DNA from: Micromonospora sp. CB01531
GTDB taxonomy: Bacteria; Actinomycetota; Actinomycetes; Mycobacteriales; Micromonosporaceae
NCBI RefSeq assembly: GCF_001905095.1
Contig: NZ_LWLS01000138.1
Location: forward strand, 1 to 64,000
Length of the DNA: 64,000 bases
Reading direction: 5' to 3'
In this document: piece by piece, positions 1-7,819 of the stretch
Numbering within the stretch: position 1 is the stretch's first letter
How the letters are laid out: the number at the start of each line of letters is the position of its first letter
Program-made: the position numbers and the translations under genes
The notes under the pieces: generated by a model
What the model was told of the DNA's origin: nothing
Database searches by the model: none
What the model saw: the letters and a program-made list of their open reading frames with translations, nothing else

Positions 1-1
1 G

Positions 2-250
2 CAGGGCGCGGTGAACATCCTCTACCGGCAGGACCTGGCGAAGGCCGACGACCCCGCGGCCGTCCGGGCCGAGAAGATCGCCGAGTACGAGGACACCCTG
101 GCCAACCCGTACATCGCCGCCGAACGCGGGTACGTCGACAGCGTGATCCCGCCGCACGAGACCCGGACCCAGATCGTCCGGGCCCTGCGGGTGCTCCGGA
201 CCAAGCGCGAGACCCTGCCCCCCAAGAAGCACGGCAACATCCCGCTCTGA
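2..250 (+). CDS. pccB: Acyl-CoA carboxylase beta (carboxyltransferase) subunit, C-terminal end
   Basis: Only the last 82 codons lie in the window; the reading frame is open at the left edge. The segment carries the family's typical C-terminal sequence (AVNILYRQDL, then YIAAERGYVDSVI and a PPKKHGNIPL tail), which is characteristic of propionyl/acetyl-CoA carboxylase beta chains. The enzyme transfers the carboxyl group from biotin to propionyl- or acetyl-CoA. The epsilon (9912) and alpha (18612) partners are on the same strand further on, so the complex is encoded in this neighbourhood although the genes are not adjacent. Propionyl- versus acetyl-CoA preference cannot be read from this fragment. 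Confidence 0.9.
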   Translation, partial: QGAVNILYRQDLAKADDPAAVRAEKIAEYEDTLANPYIAAERGYVDSVIPPHETRTQIVRALRVLRTKRETLPPKKHGNIPL

Positions 251-262
251 CGCTCCGCCTCG

Positions 263-328
263 TCCGCGCGACTTCGGGAAAGTCGGCTCCCACCCGCATG
301 GGCAGGGGTTTCCCCGGAGTCGCGCGGA
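263..328. terminator. Long imperfect palindrome between convergent genes
   Basis: Arms at 263-281 and 309-328 pair with few mismatches (TCCGCGCGAC against GTCGCGCGGA at the outer part, GGGAAA against TTTCCCC inside). It lies between the carboxylase gene and the convergent gene ending at 340, so it can end transcription from both sides. No U-tract follows, as is usual in high-GC actinobacteria. Confidence 0.6.
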
Positions 329-339
329 TCTTCAGGTGG

Positions 340-1278
340 TCAGCAGCGGGGATTGGCGGCGACGCACATCCGGTCCGCGGCGACCCCGGCCAGGCGGCGC
401 AGGTCGGATTCGGCGCCAGCACCGCCAACCCTGATGACCGAGATCAGGTCGCCGACCCGGACGACTGCCGTGCTGTCGGAATCGGGCACCTCGCCCAGCG
501 GCTTTCCGGTGTCCAGGTTCCTGGCCTGGGTCACCGTGTGCCGCAGCAACACCGATTCGTCGCCGGCGAAGTTCCGGTCGACCTCCTCCCAGGAGTGCAC
601 GGCCTGCGCGCTGATCGTCTTTCCCTGCCACAGGATCGGACCGCTGGACCGCCACTGCCGACACGGCGCGAGCACCTCGGCCATCTCTGCGAAGATCCGT
701 TGGGCCACGTCCGGCGCGACGCGGTAGACGTCCTGGTTGAGCAGGACGTCACTCGGTGGCTGCTCGGCCTCACCCGGCCGGTTCCGCAGCAGGGTCAGCG
801 AGCGCGAGTAACGGGACGGCTCCCAGTCGGCCGACTGCCCCTGTAGTTTGCGGCAATACAGCAGCATCGCATCCAGCTGAACCCCCTCGCCGAGACCCGC
901 CTCGGTCACCGGGGCCTCGGTCTTCGCCTTCACATCGGTGGGTTGCAGCAGCACGTCCAGCGGGACCTCGGCGGCGGGCGAGGCCATCGGCGAACGCCGT
1001 GGTGGGGTCGGTTCGGGCTCTCCGGTCGCCGGTGGAGCGGACCACGGACCGGACGCGGGCGACGACCCGGCAACGATGGACGGCGGCTCGGACGGGTCGG
1101 GGCGGGCCGCCACCACGACCGCAGCGGCCGAGGCGACCGTGAGCACGGCCAGGGCCGCCACCGCCGTACGCCGGCTGCGGCGCCGGGCCCGCGCCCGGAT
1201 CTCGACCGGCTCGGGCCAGCGGACGTCCCCCAACTCCCGCTGCACCAGCTCGACGAATGCCAGGTCGTCGTCACGCAT
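340..1278 (-). CDS. Membrane-anchored extracytoplasmic protein, possible partner of the ECF sigma factor
   Basis: This 312-residue protein is not from a family I can name. A short cytoplasmic part (residues 1-37, ending in an Arg-rich run) is followed by one membrane segment (about 38-58), a Pro/Ser-rich linker and a soluble outer domain of about 200 residues. The start is the ATG at 1278, which overlaps the end of the sigma gene by 8 nt, so the two are translationally coupled. Position, coupling and topology suggest an anti-sigma or sensor role for the upstream sigma factor. No zinc-binding HxxxCxxC anti-sigma motif is visible, so that role is inference only. Confidence 0.75.
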   Translation of the reverse strand: MRDDDLAFVELVQRELGDVRWPEPVEIRARARRRSRRTAVAALAVLTVASAAAVVVAARPDPSEPPSIVAGSSPASGPWSAPPATGEPEPTPPRRSPMASPAAEVPLDVLLQPTDVKAKTEAPVTEAGLGEGVQLDAMLLYCRKLQGQSADWEPSRYSRSLTLLRNRPGEAEQPPSDVLLNQDVYRVAPDVAQRIFAEMAEVLAPCRQWRSSGPILWQGKTISAQAVHSWEEVDRNFAGDESVLLRHTVTQARNLDTGKPLGEVPDSDSTAVVRVGDLISVIRVGGAGAESDLRRLAGVAADRMCVAANPRC

Positions 1279-1771
1279 CGGCGGCCTCCTCCACATCCAC
1301 GACGGCGAGCAGCCCGGCGAGCGCGGCGCGCCCCCGGGAGAGTCGCGCCTTCACCGTGCCAACCGGAGCCGCCGTCTCCCGGGCGACCTCGGCGACCGGC
1401 ATGCCGAGCAGGTAGTAGAGCGCGATGGCCGTGCGCTGCTCCTCGGGCAGCTGACGCAGCGCGGCCACCACCTCGACGGTGTCGGCGCTGGGCGGCGCGA
1501 CGCTCTCCTCCACCCCGTGCCGCAGGTACGCCCGGGCGCGGCTGCGCAGGCTGCGCCACCGGCTCACCGCGATCCGGCTGGCCACCACCCGTACCCACGC
1601 CTCCGGGTCGTCGTACCCGCTCACCGTCGACCAGCGCTGCCAGGCCCGGATGTACGCCTCCTGCACGGCGTCCTGGGCCTCGGCGACGTTGCCGGTGAGC
1701 ACGTAGACGAACCCGAGCAGCCGTTGCCGGCTGCCGCGGTAGAACTCGTCGAACCCGTCGACGTCCGGCAC
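1271..1771 (-). CDS. ECF RNA polymerase sigma factor, SigE-like subfamily
   Basis: A 166-residue protein with the two ECF sigma domains. Region 2 spans about residues 8-75 (FDEFYRGSRQRLLGFVYVLT, then the DAVQEAYIRAWQRW core-binding and -10 recognition part). Region 4 spans about 105-155 (LPEEQRTAIALYYLLGMPVA, then the GTVKARLSRGRAAL helix-turn-helix). It redirects RNA polymerase to a small regulon, usually under envelope or stress control. The GTG start at 1771 has a GGGGGAGG ribosome site 6-7 nt upstream. The membrane protein at 340-1278 is coupled downstream and is the likely regulator. Confidence 0.93.
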   Translation of the reverse strand: MPDVDGFDEFYRGSRQRLLGFVYVLTGNVAEAQDAVQEAYIRAWQRWSTVSGYDDPEAWVRVVASRIAVSRWRSLRSRARAYLRHGVEESVAPPSADTVEVVAALRQLPEEQRTAIALYYLLGMPVAEVARETAAPVGTVKARLSRGRAALAGLLAVVDVEEAADA

Positions 1772-1834
1772 GCTGCTACCTCCCCCGTGGCGGTCGCAGG
1801 TGAGACGCCTGGGATCGGGGGTCCGGTTGCCCGG

Positions 1835-2818
1835 TCAGCCGACCATTTTCTCCAACTCGGTGAGCGGGAAACGGCCGGCCGGGATGCGCTCGCGGACTGC
1901 CCGGCGGACCGCGGCCTGGACCGCCGCGTTCGCCGGGGTCGGTATCCCCTGCAGCCGGCCGAGCAGCACGATCTCCCCATTGAGATGGTCGGCCTCGGCC
2001 GAGCCCGCGCCCCGGGCCAGGCTCTGCCAGGTCGAGCCGCCGGCCCGCTCCGCACCGTCGACGGGCCGGTGGCGCACCCGGTCGCCCCGCTCCGCGGCCT
2101 CCTCCACCGGGGTGGTGTGCGGGATGCCCGCGGCGGCCAGCGTGGCCTCCCCCTCGGCGCGTACCCGGGCGGCGAGCGGCTCGGGGATGTCCGAACCGAG
2201 CAGCGCCTGGAGGCCGTTGCCGAGATTGCCGAGCAGCTTGCCGTACTTCCAGCGCATCACGTCGTCACGAACCGGCGCGACGAAGCCGGCGGCGGCCAGG
2301 TCGGCGGCGACCACCCGGCTGGTGTCGTCCGATCCGGACGGATAGCGGCCCAGGTGCAACATCCCCGGGTGCGGGTGCCCGTTGGCGACCACGACACCTG
2401 GTTCCAGGTGGGTGGCGGGCAGCCATACACAGACCGGGTGCACCCGGGCGAAGAGGCGCAGGGCGGCCCGCTCGTTGGCGACGCCGTTCTGGGCGAGGAC
2501 GATCGGCAGCCGCTCCCCCACCGTGCCGCCCCCCTCGACCGGGGTGTCCACCCAGGTCGCCAGCGCCGCCTCGGTGTCCTGCGACTTGACCGTGAGCACC
2601 AGCACGGTGTCCGCTGGCAGCGGCCGGTCGCCCGGCCCGGCCACGGCGGGCAGCCGGCTGGTCAGCGCACCGTCCGGCGTCCGCAGGACCAGCCCCCGCT
2701 CCCGGATCGCGTCCAGATGCGCGCCGCGCGCCACCAGCGTCACGTCGCGGCCGGCCTCTCCCAGCCGTACGCCGATGGTGCCGCCAACCGCGCCCGCTCC
2801 GATGATCACGTATCGCAC
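1835..2818 (-). CDS. Ketopantoate reductase-like NADP-dependent dehydrogenase
   Basis: A 327-residue ApbA/PanE-family protein. The N-terminus has the Rossmann dinucleotide motif IGAGAVGG (residues 6-13), followed by TVKSQDTEAA and the NGVANE segment typical of PanE. The C-terminal helical domain includes KYGKLLGNLGN and the late motif LNGEIVLLGR. In pantothenate synthesis PanE reduces 2-dehydropantoate to pantoate, but many actinobacterial paralogues have other substrates, so the pathway is uncertain. The gene starts at GTG 2818 and stands alone on the minus strand between the sigma operon and the membrane protease gene. Confidence 0.85.
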   Translation of the reverse strand: MRYVIIGAGAVGGTIGVRLGEAGRDVTLVARGAHLDAIRERGLVLRTPDGALTSRLPAVAGPGDRPLPADTVLVLTVKSQDTEAALATWVDTPVEGGGTVGERLPIVLAQNGVANERAALRLFARVHPVCVWLPATHLEPGVVVANGHPHPGMLHLGRYPSGSDDTSRVVAADLAAAGFVAPVRDDVMRWKYGKLLGNLGNGLQALLGSDIPEPLAARVRAEGEATLAAAGIPHTTPVEEAAERGDRVRHRPVDGAERAGGSTWQSLARGAGSAEADHLNGEIVLLGRLQGIPTPANAAVQAAVRRAVRERIPAGRFPLTELEKMVG

Positions 2819-2955
2819 GGTCTGATTCTGCCTCCCGGGTCAGCCCGCCGTGGCGAGGTGGACCAGCCAACGCTGGCCGGTGTCCGCGACGTCCCGGAGC
2901 AGCCGCCGCGGGCTGAATCCCGTCCCGCCGTCGCGCGGCCAACGGCCCGGCGTCG

Positions 2956-3699
2956 CTACAGGGTGACGCCCGTGTCGGTGAGGATCGGGCCGGCGAGCAG
3001 CAGCGCACCGCCGACCAGGACGGCCAGGTTTACCAGGGCGAAGACCGTCACCCAGAACAGCGCTGGGAACGGGGTGAGCCGGGCGAGCTGGTCGGCGTCG
3101 GACTCGGGCATCCGCCCCCGGCTACGCAGCCGTTGCAGCTCGACCACCGGGCGTACGCCGCCGAGGAGCAGGAACCAGACCGACGCCCAGGCGAAGGCCG
3201 CCTGCACCTGCGGCGATGCGTACCAGGACACCGCCAGCACCACTCCGCCCGTGGCCAGCAGCGACAGCACGCCGAAGACGTTGCGGATCATCACCAGCAT
3301 GGCCAGCAGCAGCACCACCGCGACCCAGAGCAGCAGGGTGATCCGGTTGCCGGCGAGCAGCCACGCCCCGGCGAGGCCGACCAGCGACGGGGCGACGTAC
3401 CCGGAGAGCAGGGTGAAGATCATGCCCGGCCCGGCGGGGCGACCGGCGGAGAGGGTGAGGCCGGAGGTGTCCGAGTGCAGCCGGATGCCGCGCAGCTTCC
3501 GACCGGTCAGCAGCGCGGTCAGCGCGTGGCCACCCTCATGCGCGATGGTCACCGCGTTGCGGGCGATCCGCCAGGGCACCCGGGTGGCGACCACCGCCAG
3601 CGCGACGGCGGCGGTGACCAGCACCAGCAGGGGCGGCGGGTCGGGCTGCGCGCTCAGCAGCTTGTCCCAGAGGGTGGTGAGACCGTCGATGAGGGGCAT
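2956..3699 (-). CDS. M50B-type membrane metalloprotease-like protein
   Basis: A 247-residue polytopic membrane protein. The zinc-binding HExxH motif occurs at residues 54-58 (AHEGGHAL), next to the first membrane segment, as in the peptidase M50B-like family. About six further hydrophobic segments follow (roughly 28-48, 92-112, 115-135, 140-158, 165-180, 215-240). The start at ATG 3699 places the motif at the expected depth; upstream in-frame sequence runs into the Uma2 pseudogene and is not used. The peptide substrate and true peptidase activity are unknown. The gene is monocistronic. Confidence 0.8.
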   Translation of the reverse strand: MPLIDGLTTLWDKLLSAQPDPPPLLVLVTAAVALAVVATRVPWRIARNAVTIAHEGGHALTALLTGRKLRGIRLHSDTSGLTLSAGRPAGPGMIFTLLSGYVAPSLVGLAGAWLLAGNRITLLLWVAVVLLLAMLVMIRNVFGVLSLLATGGVVLAVSWYASPQVQAAFAWASVWFLLLGGVRPVVELQRLRSRGRMPESDADQLARLTPFPALFWVTVFALVNLAVLVGGALLLAGPILTDTGVTL

Positions 3700-4133
3700 G
3701 GGCGGGCAGCCTACCGGCCCGAGCTGTGTCAGTCGGCGGGCGTGGCCTCGTCTCGTGTGAGACTGACCGGGTGGCGAACGGAGCGGGAGGTGAACGCGGC
3801 GAGTGCGGCACCCCTTGAGCCCGTTGACCAGCACGTCGGCCTTGGGCGGAGGCCGACTACCTCGCCATGGGCGAGAGCCGTAACCGGATCGAACTGCTCG
3901 ACGGGAGCCTGATCGTGAGCCCTGCCCCGAGCAAGCGGTACCAGGCCGTTCGCGCCGCCTCGCCAACTCGGCTGAGTCGGCGGTCGCGCCGGATGGGCTG
4001 TTGGTCTTCGAGGCCGTGAATGTCCGGCTCCGGGCCGATCGGATCGTCATTCCGGACCTCGTCGTGGCGGGCACCGCCGACGACGGCACGGTCATCGAGG
4101 CAGGCGAGGTCAGGCTGACCGACTTGATTATCG

Positions 4134-4148
4134 ATGATCGGTGATCAT
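4134..4148. repeat. Subterminal hairpin at left end of the TnpB element
   Basis: ATGATC at 4134-4139 and GATCAT at 4143-4148 form a perfect 6-bp stem with a GGT loop, about 17 nt inside the left boundary. IS200/IS605 elements carry such subterminal hairpins that are recognised by TnpA. A second, imperfect stem (4175-4181 with 4188-4194) follows. Confidence 0.5.
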
Positions 4149-4308
4149 AGGTTGGCCAGTGTGGAACGTTTTCGGCTTTCCAAGGCCGGGAAGCGTGTCG
4201 GTGTTCACCCTGTGGCGCATCTCGTTTGGGTTGGCTCGGGAGGGTTCCGGTGGCGTGGGTCGGCGGTGAGGGCCGCTTTTTGTGGGTCGGTGTTGAGGCG
4301 TTGAGTCG

Positions 4309-6282
4309 GTGAGCGGGAAGCTGCGGCTAGGCGAACGCGAGACGGCCCGGACCGCGTGTGCCCGCGTTGTGCTGCGCGCGGGGGTGGACGAGGAGACCGG
4401 CGAGGTCCTGTCTCGGGCGCTGCTTGCGCAGCGGGTCGGTTGGTGTGCTGATCTGGTGGCTGGCATGGTGGCCGCGCTGGTCGGTGAGCATTGGAACCGC
4501 GTGGATGTGGGGTTGTTGACGGGCGGGGTGGATGCGGGTGGGCGGAGGTTGCCGTCGCACGCGTGGATGGCGTTGCGGCGGCTGGGCTGGGCCGCCACCC
4601 CGCCCGGGGGTGTGAGGGTCAATGACCGGGTCGTGCGGATGACGCAGGAGCAGGCGGGGCGTGCTCTGCGCTCGGTGAAGTGGCGCGCTGACGTGACCGC
4701 CGGGGTCCTGTCGACGTGGCCGGCCGATCCGCGCAAGCGCACCCCCGCCGAGTGGGACCAGATCCGCCAGGCGATCCCGGGCGGGCAGCATCTGCCTTCC
4801 AGCATCATCAATGCCCGCACCCGCCAGGCCGCCACCTTCCTCAACACCAACGGTCGCCTGCCGGTGGACGTGTTCGAACTCGAAGGCACCCCGCGGATTC
4901 CGCGAATGTTGCTGTTGGCCGCGTGTGATCGGCAGCAGGCCACCATCGAGCGCAGCGACACCGGCCCGGGCAGGGCGCTGCTGCGGCTGCAGCTGCCCTC
5001 ACGAACGGATCCGCAGACGTATCGGGACTGGACGTGGGTCGCCTGCCCGATCGAGCTGCCGCCCACGGTTCCCGCCTCGGCGGTGCTGCACCTGCCCACC
5101 CTCCGCCTCACCGACGGGACGGTGCGTGCCGACATGGCGTACACGCACGTCGTGCCGAAGGCCCAGGCTGCCGGTCACTTGGTCGCGCTTGGCGTGGACT
5201 GGGGTCTCAACACTCTCCTCAGCGCCGGAGCCCTACGACTGCACGACACCGGGCGGATCACGGCGTTGGGGGCTGGTGGCCAGTTCCGGGCCGCCGGCAT
5301 CCTGGCCAAGCAGCACCGCCTGCGCCGCCAGAGTGAGCGGCTGCACGCCAAGGCCGACCACTACCAGCGGCTCATCGGCGTCGACGAGCGGCATCAACTT
5401 GTCGGCAAGCATGCGGTAATCCGGGACGAGATCCGGCACGTGTCCGCCCGCCGCGCGAACTTGAACGACGCGCTCGCGTGGGCTGCCGCCCGCTGGACCG
5501 TCGACCAAGCGATCGCCGCCCGAGCGACGGCGATCTACCTGGAAGACCTGCGGTCGATGAAAGCCAAGGGCATGGGGCACAGCCTGAACACGCGCCTGTC
5601 CCAGCAGGTCCGCGGAAAGATCACCGACCGGATCAGGCACCTCGCCGCCGAGCACGGTATCGCCGTGGTCACCGTCCCCGCCCGCAACACGTCAAAGCAC
5701 TGCCCGCAATGTTTGACCCCGCTGCGGCACCGTAAAGCCCCCGACCAGCCGACCGTCGCGGGATGGAAGTGGGCCACCTGCCCCGACCGCTCCTGCCGTT
5801 GGCAGGGCGACCGCGACCACGGCGCCTGGCGGCGTATCGCCGCCCGCGGACTCACCCACCAAGCCAAAAGCGTCACCGACAAGACCACCGGTGCCATGGT
5901 GATCCGCACGGTCGTCGACGAGCTCGAAGCCGCAGCCGTCGTCACCCCCACCATGTCCAAGACCAGCCGGAGGGACCGGTCGAAGACCGGCCCCACCCGG
6001 CACAAGCCACCACGCCCCGCGCCCAGGCGACGGAGGGCACCCTCCCCCGCCCGGCCCCACGGTCAGGCGGGCAAGCGTCCGGAGGGACACGCACCAACGG
6101 ACCGGAAGCTGCCCCGCGCAGCCCACCGACACCAAAGCGTGAACGCGATCAGCACACCCACCGCCGGCCACCGGCCACGAGGAGCCGCCTTGGGCGCAGG
6201 ATTCCACCTGCACGCCCACGCGACCCCACCACGGTGGGAAACGATCCCGGAAACCCCATCCGACTCAAGATCGCTAAGCTGA
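4309..6282 (+). CDS. tnpB: TnpB-like RuvC nuclease (candidate RNA-guided endonuclease)
   Basis: A 657-residue protein, longer than the usual TnpB of about 400. The split RuvC site looks complete: Asp297 in LGVDWGLN, Glu412 in IYLEDL, and Asp503 in GDRDHGAW. A four-Cys zinc ribbon lies between the last two (Cys465, Cys468, Cys491, Cys496). About 296 residues precede RuvC-I, more than typical TnpB, which would hold the RNA/target-recognition part. From about residue 545 the tail is Pro/Arg-rich with low complexity and probably overlaps a guide-RNA gene. GTG start at 4309. TnpB proteins are RNA-guided DNases that favour retention of their element. No CRISPR array is near, so a Cas12 role is not supported. 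Confidence 0.88.
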   Translation: MSGKLRLGERETARTACARVVLRAGVDEETGEVLSRALLAQRVGWCADLVAGMVAALVGEHWNRVDVGLLTGGVDAGGRRLPSHAWMALRRLGWAATPPGGVRVNDRVVRMTQEQAGRALRSVKWRADVTAGVLSTWPADPRKRTPAEWDQIRQAIPGGQHLPSSIINARTRQAATFLNTNGRLPVDVFELEGTPRIPRMLLLAACDRQQATIERSDTGPGRALLRLQLPSRTDPQTYRDWTWVACPIELPPTVPASAVLHLPTLRLTDGTVRADMAYTHVVPKAQAAGHLVALGVDWGLNTLLSAGALRLHDTGRITALGAGGQFRAAGILAKQHRLRRQSERLHAKADHYQRLIGVDERHQLVGKHAVIRDEIRHVSARRANLNDALAWAAARWTVDQAIAARATAIYLEDLRSMKAKGMGHSLNTRLSQQVRGKITDRIRHLAAEHGIAVVTVPARNTSKHCPQCLTPLRHRKAPDQPTVAGWKWATCPDRSCRWQGDRDHGAWRRIAARGLTHQAKSVTDKTTGAMVIRTVVDELEAAAVVTPTMSKTSRRDRSKTGPTRHKPPRPAPRRRRAPSPARPHGQAGKRPEGHAPTDRKLPRAAHRHQSVNAISTPTAGHRPRGAALGAGFHLHAHATPPRWETIPETPSDSRSLS

Positions 6283-6294
6283 ACAGAGACGCTG
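6163..6294 (+). ncRNA. Candidate omega/reRNA scaffold at right end of TnpB element
   Basis: In TnpB systems the guide RNA scaffold overlaps the 3' end of tnpB and the guide is the sequence just outside the right end. Here that stretch has stems at 6163-6167/6171-6175 (GCCGG with CCGGC) and 6225-6230/6233-6238 (CCCACC with GGTGGG), then ends at the junction at 6294. The predicted guide would begin GTCTGCGAGATCGTCTCGCC (6295-6314), which is Uma2 coding sequence. The 5' limit of the RNA is not determined, and the call rests on family knowledge plus position. Confidence 0.35.
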
Positions 6295-6659
6295 GTCTGC
6301 GAGATCGTCTCGCCCGGGAACGCCGCCGCCGACCGCCTGGTCAAGATGCAGCTCTACGCCATCGCCCGGATTCCCTGGTACCTGCTCGTGGAGCAGGACG
6401 GCGAGAGCCACGCGCTGCGGCTGTACCGGCTCGACAACGGCCACTACGTGGAGGACCAGGTGGCCAAGGCCGGCGAGATGCTGGCTCTCACCGAGCCGTT
6501 CCGCTGGGCACTGGACCCTGCCACGCTGCGCTGACCGGCCCTGACCGGTCAGGCAAAGCGCTGATGACCGTCAATGGAAATTTCTTTAAGTCCCCTTGCG
6601 ATGCCAGGCACTTACCTCCAAGTATGGGTATACGTCAACGTCCATCTCTGGAGGGATCA

Positions 6660-7412
6660 ATGGCTCGTAGCAGGCTCTCCGTACGCCGGTTGCTCGCCGC
6701 CGGCCTCACCGTCGCCGCCACCGCGATGGCGGCCCTCGTCGCCACTGCCGGACCGGCAACGGCCGCCACCACCCCCGGCATCGACGTCTCGAACTACCAG
6801 GGCAGCATCAACTGGACCAGTGTGCGCAACGCCGGCATCCAGTTCGCCTTCATCAAGGCCACCGAGGGCACCACCTACAAGGACCCGAGGTTCGGCGCCA
6901 ACTACGTCGGCGCGTACAACGCGGGCGTGATCCGCGGGGCGTACCACTTCGCCCGGCCGAACATCTCCTCCGGGGCCACCCAGGCCAACTTCCTGGCCAG
7001 CAGCGGCGGCGCCTGGTCGGCTGACAGCCGCACCCTGCCCGCCGCGCTCGACATGGAGGCCAACCCGTACAGCGGCGGCTACTGCTACGGCCTGAGCACC
7101 ACCGGCATGCGGAACTGGATCCAGGACTTCCTCAACACCTACAAGTCCCGGACCAGCCGGTACGCGGTCATCTACACGACCACGAGTTGGTGGAACCAGT
7201 GCACCGGCAGCTGGACGGGACCGTGGGCCAACCACCCGCTCTGGCTGGCCCGCTGGGCGAGCACGCCCGGCACCCTGCCGGCCGGCGCCCCGTTCTGGAG
7301 CTTTTGGCAGTACACCAGCACCGGCAGCGTGTCGGGGATCAGCGGCGACGTGGACCGCAACTATTGGAACGGTGACCGGACCCGCCTGATCGCGCTGGCC
7401 AACAACACCTGA
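6660..7412 (+). CDS. Secreted GH25 lysozyme (muramidase)
   Basis: A 250-residue secreted protein. The signal peptide covers about residues 1-36 (Arg-rich start, hydrophobic core, ATA-like cleavage region). The rest is one glycoside hydrolase family 25 domain: Asp42 in IDVSNYQG, FIKATEG, GAYHFARP, and the catalytic pair Asp131/Glu133 in ALDMEANPY. It cleaves the MurNAc-GlcNAc bond of peptidoglycan outside the cell. The ATG at 6660 has GGAGGG 4-9 nt upstream. A large palindrome follows at 7433. It is a lone gene after the Uma2 remnant, not phage-associated as far as seen. Confidence 0.93.
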   Translation: MARSRLSVRRLLAAGLTVAATAMAALVATAGPATAATTPGIDVSNYQGSINWTSVRNAGIQFAFIKATEGTTYKDPRFGANYVGAYNAGVIRGAYHFARPNISSGATQANFLASSGGAWSADSRTLPAALDMEANPYSGGYCYGLSTTGMRNWIQDFLNTYKSRTSRYAVIYTTTSWWNQCTGSWTGPWANHPLWLARWASTPGTLPAGAPFWSFWQYTSTGSVSGISGDVDRNYWNGDRTRLIALANNT

Positions 7413-7432
7413 CGGCCCTCACGAACAAGGTC

Positions 7433-7480
7433 GGCGGCAGCGGGACCGGCTGTCACGTGACAGCCCGTCCGGCTGCCGCC
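7433..7480. terminator. 24-bp-arm palindrome between convergent genes
   Basis: Arms 7433-7456 and 7457-7480 are complementary except for two positions, centred on TGTCACGTGACA. It sits between the GH25 gene and the convergent small membrane gene, consistent with a bidirectional terminator. Confidence 0.6.
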
Positions 7481-7501
7481 GGCGTCGTCTGCGGCACCTG
7501 G

Positions 7502-7732
7502 TCAGGCTCGGCGTCGCGTGCCGGCCGGCACGGGAATCGCAGCCCGCCCGGCCAGGGTGGTGCGCCGGGCCAGCCGCCAGGTCACCACCCCCGCCACGAC
7601 GAGAGCCACGACCGCGAGCACCGCGACCGGCGCGGCGAGGCCGGCGCTCACCAGCAGCAGGACGATGTCCCCGAGCGCGACCAGCATCCACAGTGCCAGC
7701 CGGGGCCCGGTGTCCCTGTGTCGGTAACTCAT
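7502..7732 (-). CDS. Small two-helix membrane protein
   Basis: A 76-residue protein with two hydrophobic segments (about residues 12-34 and 36-52) and a basic C-terminus (ARRTTLAGRAA...TRRRA). The ATG at 7732 is preceded by a good GGAGG site about 7 nt upstream, which supports it as a real gene. I do not recognise the family. It lies between the lysozyme and the kinase gene, on the same strand as the kinase with an 87-nt gap, so it may be transcribed with it. Confidence 0.6.
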   Translation of the reverse strand: MSYRHRDTGPRLALWMLVALGDIVLLLVSAGLAAPVAVLAVVALVVAGVVTWRLARRTTLAGRAAIPVPAGTRRRA

Positions 7733-7819
7733 GTCGTACCTCCTTCCGTCGTCGCAACTTCCACTACCCCGAACGACGGAAGGCCATGCGAATGAGCCGG
7801 CCCTGGACTTTCTCCCGGC

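Larger units (their letters stand above)
4118..6294 (+). mobile_element. TnpB-type insertion element (IS605/IS607-like, no transposase A gene)
   Basis: The limits come from re-joining the interrupted Uma2 gene: the host frame stops making sense after codon CTG at 4115-4117 and resumes at GTC 6295. Both junctions carry GCTG (4114-4117 and 6291-6294), so this is either a 4-bp target duplication or chance homology; the edges are uncertain by 4 nt. The element is about 2.17 kb, contains one long gene, has a subterminal hairpin at the left end and lacks visible terminal inverted repeats. No tnpA (tyrosine or serine type) is present, so mobilisation would need help in trans. Confidence 0.8.
3790..6534 (+). 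pseudogene. Uma2-family (DUF820) endonuclease gene, frameshifted and split by a TnpB element
   Basis: Left half 3790-4117 and right half 6295-6534 join in frame across the insertion to give about 189 codons, the normal Uma2 length. The left half reads from a GTG at 3790 through ELLDGSLIVSP, LLVFEAVNVRL and IVIPDLVVAG to GEVRL. The right half continues VCEIVSPGNAAADRLVKMQ and RIPWYLLVEQDG to ALDPATLR and a stop. Two single-base losses in the left half (near 3840 and near 3951) break the frame independently of the insertion. Uma2 proteins belong to the PD-(D/E)XK nuclease fold and are multicopy in actinomycetes. The gene is dead in this genome. Confidence 0.88.

Noticed and set aside
938..3760. 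A 940-codon plus-strand open frame across several minus-strand genes
   Set aside because: It is antisense to the sigma, membrane partner, PanE-like and M50 genes, which have clear domains. Long antisense frames are common at this GC content.
4309..6282. Cas12-type CRISPR effector
   Set aside because: No direct-repeat array, no cas1/cas2 and the gene sits in an insertion element, so TnpB is the better label.
4114..6294. A 4-bp target duplication GCTG
   Set aside because: Not proven. IS605/IS607-type insertion makes no duplication, and the 4 nt can arise by chance; kept only as boundary uncertainty.
5763..6659. A long N-terminal extension of the GH25 lysozyme
   Set aside because: The frame runs through tnpB and the Uma2 remnant. 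The signal peptide and GGAGGG at 6650 fix the start at 6660.
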